NCBI GenBank assembly: GCA_943192975.1 | Contig: CALPCJ010000007.1 | Coordinates: 62,001 to 126,000 of the forward strand | DNA: 64,000 nucleotides | Source of the DNA: Senimuribacter intestinalis | GTDB taxonomy: Bacteria > Bacillota > Clostridia > Peptostreptococcales > Anaerovoracaceae | Direction: 5' to 3' | Part shown: positions 32,872 through 40,645 of the stretch, piece after piece | How the letters are laid out: each line of letters starts with the position of its first letter | Position numbering within the stretch: position 1 is the stretch's first letter | Translations under genes and position numbers: made by a program | Notes under the pieces: generated by a model | Databases searched by the model: none | The model's input: only the letters and a program-made list of their open reading frames with translations | What the model was told of the DNA's origin: nothing

Positions 32872-33009
32872 TTAGCAACATGTAGGTTCGCATGTGTCGC
32901 CGCAGCTGCCACATCCGAAAGCGCCCGGATTGCAGAACAGCAGAACCAGTAATAAGAAAAAGAATAACAGACTATCGTCCATACCTCTTCTATTATTAAA
33001 ACATGACAT
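32872..33009 (-). CDS. Small hydrophobic cysteine-rich protein (45 aa)
   Basis: The ATG at 33009 is 8 nt from a perfect AGGAGG; an earlier ATG abuts that site and is rejected. The product is 45 residues: a polar start, a hydrophobic helix LLFFFLLLVLLFC (14-26), and a cysteine-rich end (GCGSCGDTCEPTCC, six Cys). It resembles small YjcZ/HCB-type high-cysteine peptides scattered in Firmicutes genomes, some of which are spore-associated. The family tie is tentative and no function is claimed. It has its own terminator. Confidence 0.8.
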   Translation of the reverse strand: MSCFNNRRGMDDSLLFFFLLLVLLFCNPGAFGCGSCGDTCEPTCC

Positions 33010-33096
33010 AATACATACCTCCTGTTTTAGTCGTTTGCTATATATTATGTGGTCTGCTTGTCATTGGTTCATGAAAAATCGACACGATCTGTAAGC

Positions 33097-33621
33097 TTAA
33101 AACGGAGTTACATCGCTGACCTGCACAGGCGTCAAATCCACAGACTCTTGCTCTGTCTCAGTATCAGCTCTAGACTCCTCCACCTCTTCAGCTGAACACT
33201 GACACGGTTTCTGAGATGCGCATGACAAATCCTCACCTTCTGCGACTTCCGGTTCAGGCGGAAGCGCTGCTTCATAGCTTTCGGCATCAACAGCCTCTGC
33301 AATCGCACCTCTAGCCTCGGCACTCTGCTCAAACTGTTCTCGCTGACGATCTCTGCGCTGTTTCTCAAGCCTTCTGCCTTCTTCCACTGCCTTTCTCGTG
33401 TTATTGTTCAGATACAAATCCACCAGCTTTCGCATTTCTGCAGCATGAAGGGTAATGCCCTTACGCATGCGTTCATGATGAGGATCCCAATCGCGAAGAT
33501 CATATTTAGCGGTAGCGCCATTCCAACTGATGATATTCAGCTCACGATTCCATCCGCTCTCAAATCTGGTGATAACTCCTAAATGTTCTTTAATTTCAAA
33601 TGTGATATTTTTCTCTGACAT
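33097..33621 (-). CDS. YdbC/PC4-domain putative transcription-linked protein with acidic tail
   Basis: About 174 residues from ATG 33621, chosen because AAAGAGAG lies at the right distance; two other in-frame ATGs lie within 18 nt upstream. Residues 1-75 match the Firmicutes YdbC family, a PC4 (p15) single-strand DNA-binding domain: GVITRFESGWNRELNIISWN and YDLRDWDPHHERMRKGIT. A charged helix (RRLEKQRRDRQREQFEQ) and about 75 acidic, Ser/Glu-rich residues with four Cys follow, absent from the short YdbC form. DNA or nucleic-acid binding is likely; the tail's role is unknown. Confidence 0.8.
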   Translation of the reverse strand: MSEKNITFEIKEHLGVITRFESGWNRELNIISWNGATAKYDLRDWDPHHERMRKGITLHAAEMRKLVDLYLNNNTRKAVEEGRRLEKQRRDRQREQFEQSAEARGAIAEAVDAESYEAALPPEPEVAEGEDLSCASQKPCQCSAEEVEESRADTETEQESVDLTPVQVSDVTPF

Positions 33622-33742
33622 TTCCATCTCTCTTTCCATGCCAGTTCGCCCATGTATATACTACCATTTTTTACATTTACTGTCAACTTCTTTATCAGCA
33701 TTTTATTTTCCCTTACACACAAGCTTAGAAAATCAAATACTA

Positions 33743-34648
33743 CTATTGCTGCGGTTCGATTTGGATTACCACAATCTCTGGTCTATTGAACACTCTGAAC
33801 GGGAAGGTACTGTTGCCCAGTCCCCTGCTGATTACCATAGTACTATTCCCCGATTGATGCATACCACTTGTCAGCTTCGGTAAAATTCCCTGCCCAGGCG
33901 CAAACAGTCCCTGTGTGAAAGGCAGTCGAATCTGTCCGCCGTGCGCATGCCCTGCAAAAATCAGATTGATACCAGGTACAGCATACACTTCCAAAAACTG
34001 CGGCTCATGAACCAGCAATAGTGTAAAAGCATTCTCACCTTCCCCCGCATCTGTCAGAAGCGCCGCAATACACTCCCGCACCAGCTGCCTATCAATTTCC
34101 GTATCAGAAACCTTCTCTCTACTGCACTTTTCTCCTTCACGTAAAGCGCCGCCGCTAATCTTCGCACGATAAATCGTTTCCTCTGACAGCCCTAAAAGCC
34201 GCATCTGCGGCGCACCACTTTTTGTAAAGGTTGTCGCTCTGTCCCTGAGCAGGACAACTCCCATTCTTTCTAACACATCGTACATCTGCGATATTTCCTC
34301 TGCAGGTAGCGCCAGCTCGTGATTTCCATCAACATAGTAAACCGGCGCAATCTTCACAAGCCCCTCCATCAATGTGATTCCCGCCTGATAGTCCGTATGA
34401 TTTCGATCTGTCAAATCCCCTGTAAACACAATCAAATCCGGCGAAGCAGCCCTTGTTTTTTCTAAAATCCGTCTCTGTGCTTTGCCGAAATACTCACTCT
34501 GTAAGTCCGACAGATGTACAATCCGAAGTCCGTCAAGGGCAGAAGGCAGCGCCTTGTTCCAGTAAAAATATCTCGTTATTTTTATGCTCTTTCTGCTCCA
34601 CCAAAGAAAGCCTCCGAGAAGCAAAAGCAACACTGTCATCACAATCAT
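33743..34648 (-). CDS. Membrane-anchored metallophosphoesterase (YaeI/YkuE-like)
   Basis: 301 residues from ATG 34648 (AAGGA 10 nt upstream; a TTG at 34657 is too close to that site). An N-terminal membrane helix (1-18) is followed by the calcineurin-like fold: SDLQ (usual SDLH has a Gln here), VFTGDLTD, GNHE, LLVHEP and GHAHGGQ. The last four are intact metal/active-site motifs. Related enzymes act on UDP-sugars or lipids at the membrane; substrate not determinable. An insert (about 165-195) is charged. Confidence 0.87.
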   Translation of the reverse strand: MIVMTVLLLLLGGFLWWSRKSIKITRYFYWNKALPSALDGLRIVHLSDLQSEYFGKAQRRILEKTRAASPDLIVFTGDLTDRNHTDYQAGITLMEGLVKIAPVYYVDGNHELALPAEEISQMYDVLERMGVVLLRDRATTFTKSGAPQMRLLGLSEETIYRAKISGGALREGEKCSREKVSDTEIDRQLVRECIAALLTDAGEGENAFTLLLVHEPQFLEVYAVPGINLIFAGHAHGGQIRLPFTQGLFAPGQGILPKLTSGMHQSGNSTMVISRGLGNSTFPFRVFNRPEIVVIQIEPQQ

Positions 34649-34804
34649 CTCAATCAAATCCTTTTTTCCTTATAAACAGCATTATACAAGAAAATAGCTT
34701 TTGCCGCAACATCCGCACATAATACACAGCAAATCTCTTGTATACAATCCACATGCTTTATGATATACTGGTATTCACGTATTACAAACAAGGAGGGCAA
34801 AAGT

Positions 34805-36256
34805 ATGCAGCAGTTACAACAGAACAATCATCCGAAACGTCTGAAGCTCATCGGGGACAGAGCGTTTTATAAGAAAGTGCTTCTTATTGCCGTCCCGATT
34901 ATGCTACAGAACGGCATTACCAACTTTGTCAATATGCTGGATAATATCATGGTAGGACAGGTGGGTACAGAGCAGATGTCCGGCGTTTCCATCGCCAACC
35001 AGCTGACGCTGGTCTTTAACATGGCAGTGTTTGGTGCTGTGGCAGGTGCCGGTATTCTGGGCGCCCAGTTTTTCGGCAGCAAAAATAACGACGGGCTGCG
35101 TCATACCATGCGTTTTAAAATACTCTGCGGTGTGATTCTGACCCTACTTGCCGCATTAATTCTAATTCCCTTCGGCGGCACGCTAATCGAAGCGTTTCTC
35201 CATCAGGGAGAAAGCCATGGCGATCTTGCCGCCACGTTAACCTATGGCAGAAACTATCTTTTAATTATGCTGATTGGCATGCTGCCCAGCGCCCTGTCTC
35301 AGGTTTATTCCAGTACACTCCGCGAAACCGGGCAAACTATCGTGCCGATGATCAGCGGTATCGTTGCTGTCCTTGTTGACCTGGTCTTCAATTACATTTT
35401 GATTTTTGGAAAATTTGGCGCGCCTGCTCTGGGTGTAGAAGGGGCTGCTATCGCCACTGTCCTCTCGCGCTTTGTCGAGCTTGCTATTATCGTAGTATGG
35501 ACACATCAACATACGGAGCAACTTCCTTTCATCAAAGATCTCTACCGCAGTCTCCATGTGCCAGCAAGACTTGTCAAACAGCTGCTGCGCGTCGCTACGC
35601 CGCTGTTTTTCAACGAACTACTCTGGTCACTGGCGCTGGCTTTCCTGGCGCAGTGCTATTCCATGCTGGGGCTTGACGTCATAGCCGCAGAAAACATCGC
35701 CAATACCTTGAGTAATGTTACCAACGTAGTCTTCGCTTCTCTGGGCGGCTCTGTTGGCATCATCGTGGGGCAACTGCTTGGGGCGGGAGAACTGGAAAAA
35801 GCCCGGGAGGAAGACAATCAGCTCATCGCCTTTTCCATGTTCTGCAGCGTGATTACAGGAATTCTTCTCATCCTCATCGCGCCTCTGTTTCCGCAGCTCT
35901 ATAATACTGCCCCGGAAATCCAGCATATCGCCATGCGGTTCATCCAGATTCAAGGACTGTCCGCGCCGCTGTTGGGATTTATCAACGCGTCCTACTTCAC
36001 CCTGCGTTCCGGCGGAAAAACCATCATCACCTTCCTCTTTGACAGTATGTTCCTGTGGGTCTGCACCATTCCTGCGGTCACCATCATGGTTCGCTTTACC
36101 AGCCTGCCTGTGGTGCTGGTCTTCCTGATCGACCATTCGCTGGATTTGATCAAATGCGCCATCGGATTCGTCTTGGTCAAAAAGGGCGTCTGGCTGCAGA
36201 ACCTGACCGGCGAGCAGGGCGAAAATCAGAATGAAAGTGAAAGTTGTGCAGACTAA
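34805..36256 (+). CDS. MATE family multidrug/organic cation efflux transporter
   Basis: 483 residues from ATG 34805 (AAGGAGG upstream; 15 earlier in-frame codons are excluded). Twelve membrane helices in two MATE halves: PIMLQNGITNFVNMLDNIMV opens the first, and PLFFNELLWSLALAFLAQCY the second. It would export drugs or metabolites using a cation gradient. The last codons (Glu-Ser-Cys-Ala-Asp-stop) lie in the first motif of array A, so the 3' end of the gene is part of the repeat. Confidence 0.93.
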   Translation: MQQLQQNNHPKRLKLIGDRAFYKKVLLIAVPIMLQNGITNFVNMLDNIMVGQVGTEQMSGVSIANQLTLVFNMAVFGAVAGAGILGAQFFGSKNNDGLRHTMRFKILCGVILTLLAALILIPFGGTLIEAFLHQGESHGDLAATLTYGRNYLLIMLIGMLPSALSQVYSSTLRETGQTIVPMISGIVAVLVDLVFNYILIFGKFGAPALGVEGAAIATVLSRFVELAIIVVWTHQHTEQLPFIKDLYRSLHVPARLVKQLLRVATPLFFNELLWSLALAFLAQCYSMLGLDVIAAENIANTLSNVTNVVFASLGGSVGIIVGQLLGAGELEKAREEDNQLIAFSMFCSVITGILLILIAPLFPQLYNTAPEIQHIAMRFIQIQGLSAPLLGFINASYFTLRSGGKTIITFLFDSMFLWVCTIPAVTIMVRFTSLPVVLVFLIDHSLDLIKCAIGFVLVKKGVWLQNLTGEQGENQNESESCAD

Positions 36257-36535
36257 CCATAATCGCCATCGATTTGCACAACCCATCGCAAAACAATAAG
36301 TTCAAAGTTATGCAAATACTTGCTTGAATTCATCCCTTTGCACAACTTTATGCCAGTCAAATACCTTGAAGTGGTGCAGAACATGCTAATCTCTCGTAAA
36401 TTGCACAACTATAGAAGGAAAAAAGGGTAAAAGTTTTGCAAATGAATGCTGCATCATAAAATCTGCACAACTGTATGATAACCAAAGCCCTTAAAGTTGT
36501 GCAAATCGGGTAGTTACCTTCTATTCCTGCACAAC
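36243..36535. repeat. Array A: ten alternating inverted GTTGTGCA motifs every 31-32 nt
   Basis: Motif starts: GTTGTGCA 36243, TGCACAAC 36275, GTTATGCA 36307, TGCACAAC 36339, GTGGTGCA 36371, TGCACAAC 36402, GTTTTGCA 36433, TGCACAAC 36464, GTTGTGCA 36496, TGCACAAC 36528. Orientation alternates strictly and steps are 32,32,32,32,31,31,31,32,32 nt, close to three helical turns. The five reverse copies are identical over the 8-mer; the forward copies vary in one or two bases. Most are flanked by AA and AAAT (extended AAAGTTGTGCAAAT). Intervening 23-24-nt spacers are not alike. The first motif lies in the end of the MATE gene. Confidence 0.9.
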
Positions 36536-36564
36536 CACCTATCAAAAAACATAAAGCAACACAA

Positions 36565-36620
36565 AAGGCACAGCCCCAGCGGTGGTTCAAAATCCCACTA
36601 AAGGCTATGCCTTAATTTTT
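36565..36620. terminator. Bidirectional terminator between the MATE gene and xth
   Basis: Arms AAGGCACAGCC and GGCTATGCCTT (one mismatch) followed by AATTTTTTCC on the + strand and by TTTTGTG on the minus strand. The loop is long (27 nt) and may hold a second small hairpin. Confidence 0.6.
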
Positions 36621-36659
36621 TCCTATTTCCGTACGTCAATTCCTTTCAAACTGTATCCT

Positions 36660-37409
36660 CTACAGCTCTATTTCCAGCTCCACTGGGCAGTGGTCGCTAC
36701 CAAAGATGTCCGTATGAATCTTTGCATCCACAATTTTGTCTGCAATGCGCTCACTGACGAGAAAATAGTCGATTCTCCACCCCGCGTTGTTCTTGCGAGC
36801 GTTGAAACGGTAGGACCACCAGCTGTACACGCCTTCCAAATCGGGATATAGATAACGGAACGTGTCCACAAAACCTGCCGCCTGCAGTTTGCGCATTTTG
36901 TCCCGCTCCTGGTCGGAAAATCCGGCGTTGCCCCGATTAGTCTTTGGATTCTTCAGGTCAATTTCCTCCTTAGCAACATTCATATCGCCGCAGATGATGA
37001 CCGGCTTCTTCTCATCCAGTTCCAGCACAAACGCCCTGAAATCATCTTCCCACTCCATACGGTAGTCGATTCGCTTCAGCTGATCCTGCGCATTGGGCAC
37101 ATAAACATTGACCAAAAAGAACTTCTCATATTCCAAAATCACAGCCCTACCCTCATCAGTATGCTTACCGAAATTAATCTGCACAGACTGCGGCGCTTCC
37201 TTTGCAAAAATAGCCGTGCCGGAATAGCCCTTCTTTTCAGCGCTGCTGAAAAATTCCAGATAATCGGGCAGATCTACTTCCGCCTGCCCTTCCTGCATCT
37301 TCGTCTCCTGAATGCAGATAAAATCCGGCGTAAGCGCCGTCATAGATTCTACGAATCCCTTGCCGAGACATGCCCTCAGCCCATTAACATTCCACGAAAT
37401 TAGTTTCAT
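36660..37409 (-). CDS. xth: Exodeoxyribonuclease III
   Basis: 249 residues. The exonuclease/endonuclease/phosphatase fold has all catalytic motifs: MKLISWNVNGLRA, CIQETKMQ (metal Glu), NVYVPNA, CGDMNVA, and the final GSDHCPVELE with the Asp-His pair. It cleaves at abasic sites and degrades 3' ends in base-excision repair. Gap of 12 nt to psuG upstream, so probably co-transcribed. Confidence 0.96.
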   Translation of the reverse strand: MKLISWNVNGLRACLGKGFVESMTALTPDFICIQETKMQEGQAEVDLPDYLEFFSSAEKKGYSGTAIFAKEAPQSVQINFGKHTDEGRAVILEYEKFFLVNVYVPNAQDQLKRIDYRMEWEDDFRAFVLELDEKKPVIICGDMNVAKEEIDLKNPKTNRGNAGFSDQERDKMRKLQAAGFVDTFRYLYPDLEGVYSWWSYRFNARKNNAGWRIDYFLVSERIADKIVDAKIHTDIFGSDHCPVELEIEL

Positions 37410-37421
37410 CTCTTTGCTCCT

Positions 37422-38336
37422 TTATAATGTGCAAAGAGCACAAGCAATCTGGGCTGCAACCTTTGCATTGTTGTAAACAAGCTGAATATTCGCCTCAAGG
37501 CTTTCTCCGTCTGTAATTTCCTTTACCTTCGCCAGCAGGAACGGTGTCGTCTCTTTGCCGCTGATATTCTTTTCAGCGGCCTCTGCAATCGCCTCGTCAA
37601 TAGCGCGGTTAGTCGTATCTGCATCCATGGAAAACTCTTCCGGAATCGGGTTAGCAACCAACATGCCCGTATGCAGTCCGCATTTTCGCTGTGCATCAAA
37701 GGCTTCCGCAACCGCTAGCGGCGTATCCAGTCTATAATCTACGGCAAATCCGCTCTTTCGGGTATAGAATGCCGGCAGTTCTTCCGTCCCGTAGCCGATA
37801 ACAGGAACGCCTTTGGTCTCCAGATATTCCAAGGTCAAACCCAAATCCAAAATCGCCTTTGCTCCAGCACAAACTACCATAACTGGGGTGTTAGCCAGTT
37901 CCTCCAGGTCTGCTGAAATATCCATGGTAGTTTCTGCGCCTCTATGCACCCCGCCGATTCCACCGGTTGCAAAAATTTTAACGTCTGCCATGTTGGCAAT
38001 CATCATAGTCGTTGCCACGGTCGTCGCTCCGTCAATCTTTTGGGACAGCACTACAGGCACGTCTCTTCTTGAAGTCTTTACAATTTCAGCGCCTTTCTTA
38101 CCCAAATATTCGATTTCGTCTTTAGAAAGACCGCACTTGAGTCTGCCACCGAGAATGGCAATCGTTGCAGGTACTGCACCATTATCTCTAATAATCTGCT
38201 CCACAGCAAGAGCCGTCTCTACATTCTTCGGATACGGCATGCCGTGAGAAATGATGGTAGATTCCAGCGCAACCACTGGTCTGTTACTTTCCAGCGCCTC
38301 TCTTACCTCTGGCGCAATATCTAAATACTTGTTCAT
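37422..38336 (-). CDS. psuG: Pseudouridine-5'-phosphate glycosidase
   Basis: 304 residues. Family motifs are seen in VVALESTIISHGMPYPKNVE, a Lys-rich active-site stretch (VKTSRRDVPVVLSQK) and ATGGIGGVHRGAETTMDISA. It splits pseudouridine 5'-phosphate into uracil and ribose 5-phosphate. The kinase supplying its substrate is probably psuK at 30 kb. Divergent from spoIIQ. Confidence 0.95.
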   Translation of the reverse strand: MNKYLDIAPEVREALESNRPVVALESTIISHGMPYPKNVETALAVEQIIRDNGAVPATIAILGGRLKCGLSKDEIEYLGKKGAEIVKTSRRDVPVVLSQKIDGATTVATTMMIANMADVKIFATGGIGGVHRGAETTMDISADLEELANTPVMVVCAGAKAILDLGLTLEYLETKGVPVIGYGTEELPAFYTRKSGFAVDYRLDTPLAVAEAFDAQRKCGLHTGMLVANPIPEEFSMDADTTNRAIDEAIAEAAEKNISGKETTPFLLAKVKEITDGESLEANIQLVYNNAKVAAQIACALCTL

Positions 38337-38424
38337 TAAAACCCCCTGTTTATTATATTATCACAAGAATTTTTTTCTATTTTAAATTATAGACGTTTCT
38401 CCCTTTTTTTACAAGTTAATATTA

Positions 38425-38454
38425 GTATGAATCCTGCCGGAAGTGGTGATACTA
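38425..38454 (+). promoter_or_regulatory. Sigma-F-like (forespore) promoter of the spoIIQ-like gene
   Basis: GTATG, 15 nt, GGTGATACTA, followed by the AGGAGG site of the gene. This resembles the sigma-F pattern (GYATA, about 15 nt, GGNNANANT). No vegetative -10 hexamer of better quality is seen ahead of the gene. Confidence 0.45.
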
Positions 38455-38473
38455 AATGCAGGAGGTGAAGAAC

Positions 38474-39175
38474 ATGCGCCAAGCAGAAAAGAAAAAAGGA
38501 AAAGACAAAGTTGCTGCGGTTTTAATGCTTTGTTTCTGTCTCATCGCTCTCGTCTCGATTTTCACCATAAAGTCCAGCATAGACAAGATTGCAAAAAGTG
38601 CAGGTGATGTGCCGACAGCGACAGAAACACCGACAAAACCACAACTAGATGAGCAGACTGATTCCCCAACGGAAGAAGCACTCGATGAAAATGAAAATTC
38701 GGAAGAAACTGCTTCCAACATTCCAACAGTTGACAGCCAGAAACAGACAAAGAAGAAAACAGCTTTTGCTAGTCCTATGGACATGTCAACAGCAAAAATT
38801 TCCAAGGAATACTCCATGGATATGGTGATCTACAACCTGACCTTAGACCAGTACATGACCCACCCCGGCCTTGATTTTGAGGCACCGCAGGGTTCCGGCG
38901 TAAAAGCTGTGGCTGACGGCACCATCACTGAGGTTTACACCGACGACGCCTATGGCATTACCATCGAAATCACCCATCAGGGCGGTTACATTTCCCGCTA
39001 CTGCAATCTGGCAACAGACAAGCTATGCGAGAAAGGTGATACCGTAAAGAAGGGGCAGGTCATCAGCAACATCGGCAAATCTGCGCTGTACGAATCCATG
39101 GACAAAGCTCATCTGCACTTTGAGCTTTTGAAAAACGGAAAAGTCTGCGATCCGACCAAAGTCATTTCTAACTAA
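38474..39175 (+). CDS. spoIIQ: SpoIIQ-like forespore M23 (LytM) membrane protein
   Basis: 233 residues from ATG 38474, 8 nt after AGGAGG. A short basic cytoplasmic start, one membrane helix (about 14-34), an acidic linker, then an M23 domain. LDQYMTHPGLDF and HLHFELLKNGK retain the zinc ligands (HxxxD and HxH), as in clostridial SpoIIQ and unlike the degenerate Bacillus one. The approach sequence YNLTLDQYMTHPGLD is characteristic of SpoIIQ. SpoIIQ bridges the forespore membrane to SpoIIIAH during engulfment. The sigma-F-like promoter agrees. A generic LytM endopeptidase cannot be excluded. Confidence 0.78.
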   Translation: MRQAEKKKGKDKVAAVLMLCFCLIALVSIFTIKSSIDKIAKSAGDVPTATETPTKPQLDEQTDSPTEEALDENENSEETASNIPTVDSQKQTKKKTAFASPMDMSTAKISKEYSMDMVIYNLTLDQYMTHPGLDFEAPQGSGVKAVADGTITEVYTDDAYGITIEITHQGGYISRYCNLATDKLCEKGDTVKKGQVISNIGKSALYESMDKAHLHFELLKNGKVCDPTKVISN

Positions 39176-39189
39176 TCGCAGTCGAAAGA

Positions 39190-39213
39190 AAAAGAGCCAT
39201 CTCAGGCTCTTAT
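39190..39213. terminator. Bidirectional terminator overlapping the end of trmB
   Basis: Stem AAGAGCC / GGCTCTT with a 6-nt loop, flanked by A-rich and T-rich sequence. It serves spoIIQ on the + strand; the trmB stop codon lies in the loop and right arm. Confidence 0.65.
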
Positions 39214-39840
39214 CTTTACATAGTTGATATTTTTCCCCGTCTTTGCGAATTTATCTTCGTATTCAGTGGTAATATTTTCTGCCGCAAACTCCGAAGCGTG
39301 AAGATCTCTGCTCATCTCTAAAATTTCCAGATTTTCCTCTTCAATCTGTTCCAGGGTAAATGTAAACAACCCTTCGTTGTCTGTTTTGAAACAAATGCTG
39401 CCACCGGCACAAATAATCTGCCGATACTGCTGCAGCCTTTTTCCGTAGGTAAGCCGCCTCTTTGCATGGCGATCCTTCGGCCACGGGTCACTGAAATTCA
39501 GATACACCCCCGCAAGTTCTTCATCCGCAAAGAATTCTCTAATGTCTTTTACATATTCCAAAACAAATCGTACATTGGCGATTTGATCTGCGTCCGCTTT
39601 TTCAAAGGCTCTAAGTACCACACTTTGGTGTCCCTCGATTGCCACGAAGTTTCTGTCCGGATACTTCTTCGCTATTTCTGTGATAAACTGACCTTTGCCA
39701 CAGCCAATTTCCAGATAGACAGGGTTATGGTTTCCAAAAATTTCCTTCCATTTTCCCTTATTCGCAGCTGGGATTGGTACCGTAAACGCCCCATAAGCTG
39801 CCAGTTTATTGTCAATATCTTTAATCTTTCTCTGTCTCAT
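39202..39840 (-). CDS. trmB: tRNA (guanine-N7-)-methyltransferase
   Basis: 212 residues, Rossmann methyltransferase with SAM motif LEIGCGKGQFI and the TrmB signature NFSDPWPKDRHAKRRLTYGK. It makes m7G46 in tRNA. Start ATG at 39840 is 7 nt after the ecfT stop, so the gene is the last of the ecfA1-ecfA2-ecfT-trmB operon. Confidence 0.96.
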   Translation of the reverse strand: MRQRKIKDIDNKLAAYGAFTVPIPAANKGKWKEIFGNHNPVYLEIGCGKGQFITEIAKKYPDRNFVAIEGHQSVVLRAFEKADADQIANVRFVLEYVKDIREFFADEELAGVYLNFSDPWPKDRHAKRRLTYGKRLQQYRQIICAGGSICFKTDNEGLFTFTLEQIEEENLEILEMSRDLHASEFAAENITTEYEDKFAKTGKNINYVKIRA

Positions 39841-39847
39841 ATATCCT

Positions 39848-40645
39848 CTAATAAATCTTCATCAAAACAATGGCTGCCAGAAACAGCGCCATTAAAACCA
39901 TCGCAGCGTAATCTCTGCCCTGCATTTTCATGGCATGCATGCGCGTTCTGCCTTTGCCTCCCCGATAGCACCTTGCTTCCATGGCCATAGCTAGATCCTG
40001 CGCAATGCGAAATGCGCTGATAAACAGCGGTACTAAGATTGGAATCAGTGCCTTTGCTCTGTTCAAAATATTGCCGCTCTCAAAATCCGCCCCTCTCGCC
40101 TGCTGCGCTTTCATAATCTTATCCGTTTCTTCAAGAAGCGTCGGAATAAAACGGAGTGCAATAGACATCATCATCGCAATTTCATGAGCGGGCACGCCGA
40201 CATGCGAAAGAGGTCCTAAAAGCCGCTCTATACCGTCAGTTAGACCGATTGGTTTTGTCGTCAAAGTCAAAAGGGATGAGCCGATAATCAAAAGTACCAG
40301 ACGCAGCGCCATAAATGCCGCCATATAAAGACCTTCTTTGGTGATTTTCAAAAATCCCCACTGCCACAGCACCTGCCCGCTTGTCATGAAGATGTTGAGA
40401 CAAAAGGTAAAAATGATAATCAAAAGTATCGGCTTCAGTCCGCGCATAATAAAGGAAAGAGGTACTTTGCTGACCGCCACCACGGTGCCCAGCGCTGCAA
40501 TACTGACCGCAAATCCGACAAAGCTGTCCACCAAAAACAACTCTACGATAAACAAAATCGTCGCAATAATTTTGATTCTCGGGTCTAATCTATGAATGGG
40601 GGATTCCACCCCGTAATACTGTCCAAGCGTAATATCTCTAATCAT
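39848..40645 (-). CDS. ecfT: ECF transporter T component (shared module)
   Basis: 265 residues, about six helices, with MEARCYRGGKGRTRM as coupling motif (Ala-Arg-Cys here where Ala-Arg-Gly is commoner). Start overlaps the ecfA2 stop by 4 nt (ATGA). Together with EcfA1/A2 it forms the group II module that serves many S components, for example the one at 45186-45740. Confidence 0.95.
   Translation of the reverse strand: MIRDITLGQYYGVESPIHRLDPRIKIIATILFIVELFLVDSFVGFAVSIAALGTVVAVSKVPLSFIMRGLKPILLIIIFTFCLNIFMTSGQVLWQWGFLKITKEGLYMAAFMALRLVLLIIGSSLLTLTTKPIGLTDGIERLLGPLSHVGVPAHEIAMMMSIALRFIPTLLEETDKIMKAQQARGADFESGNILNRAKALIPILVPLFISAFRIAQDLAMAMEARCYRGGKGRTRMHAMKMQGRDYAAMVLMALFLAAIVLMKIY

Noticed and set aside
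36243..36535. Array A as a CRISPR array
   Set aside because: Repeats are only about 8-14 nt, alternate in orientation, vary in sequence, and no cas gene is in the window.
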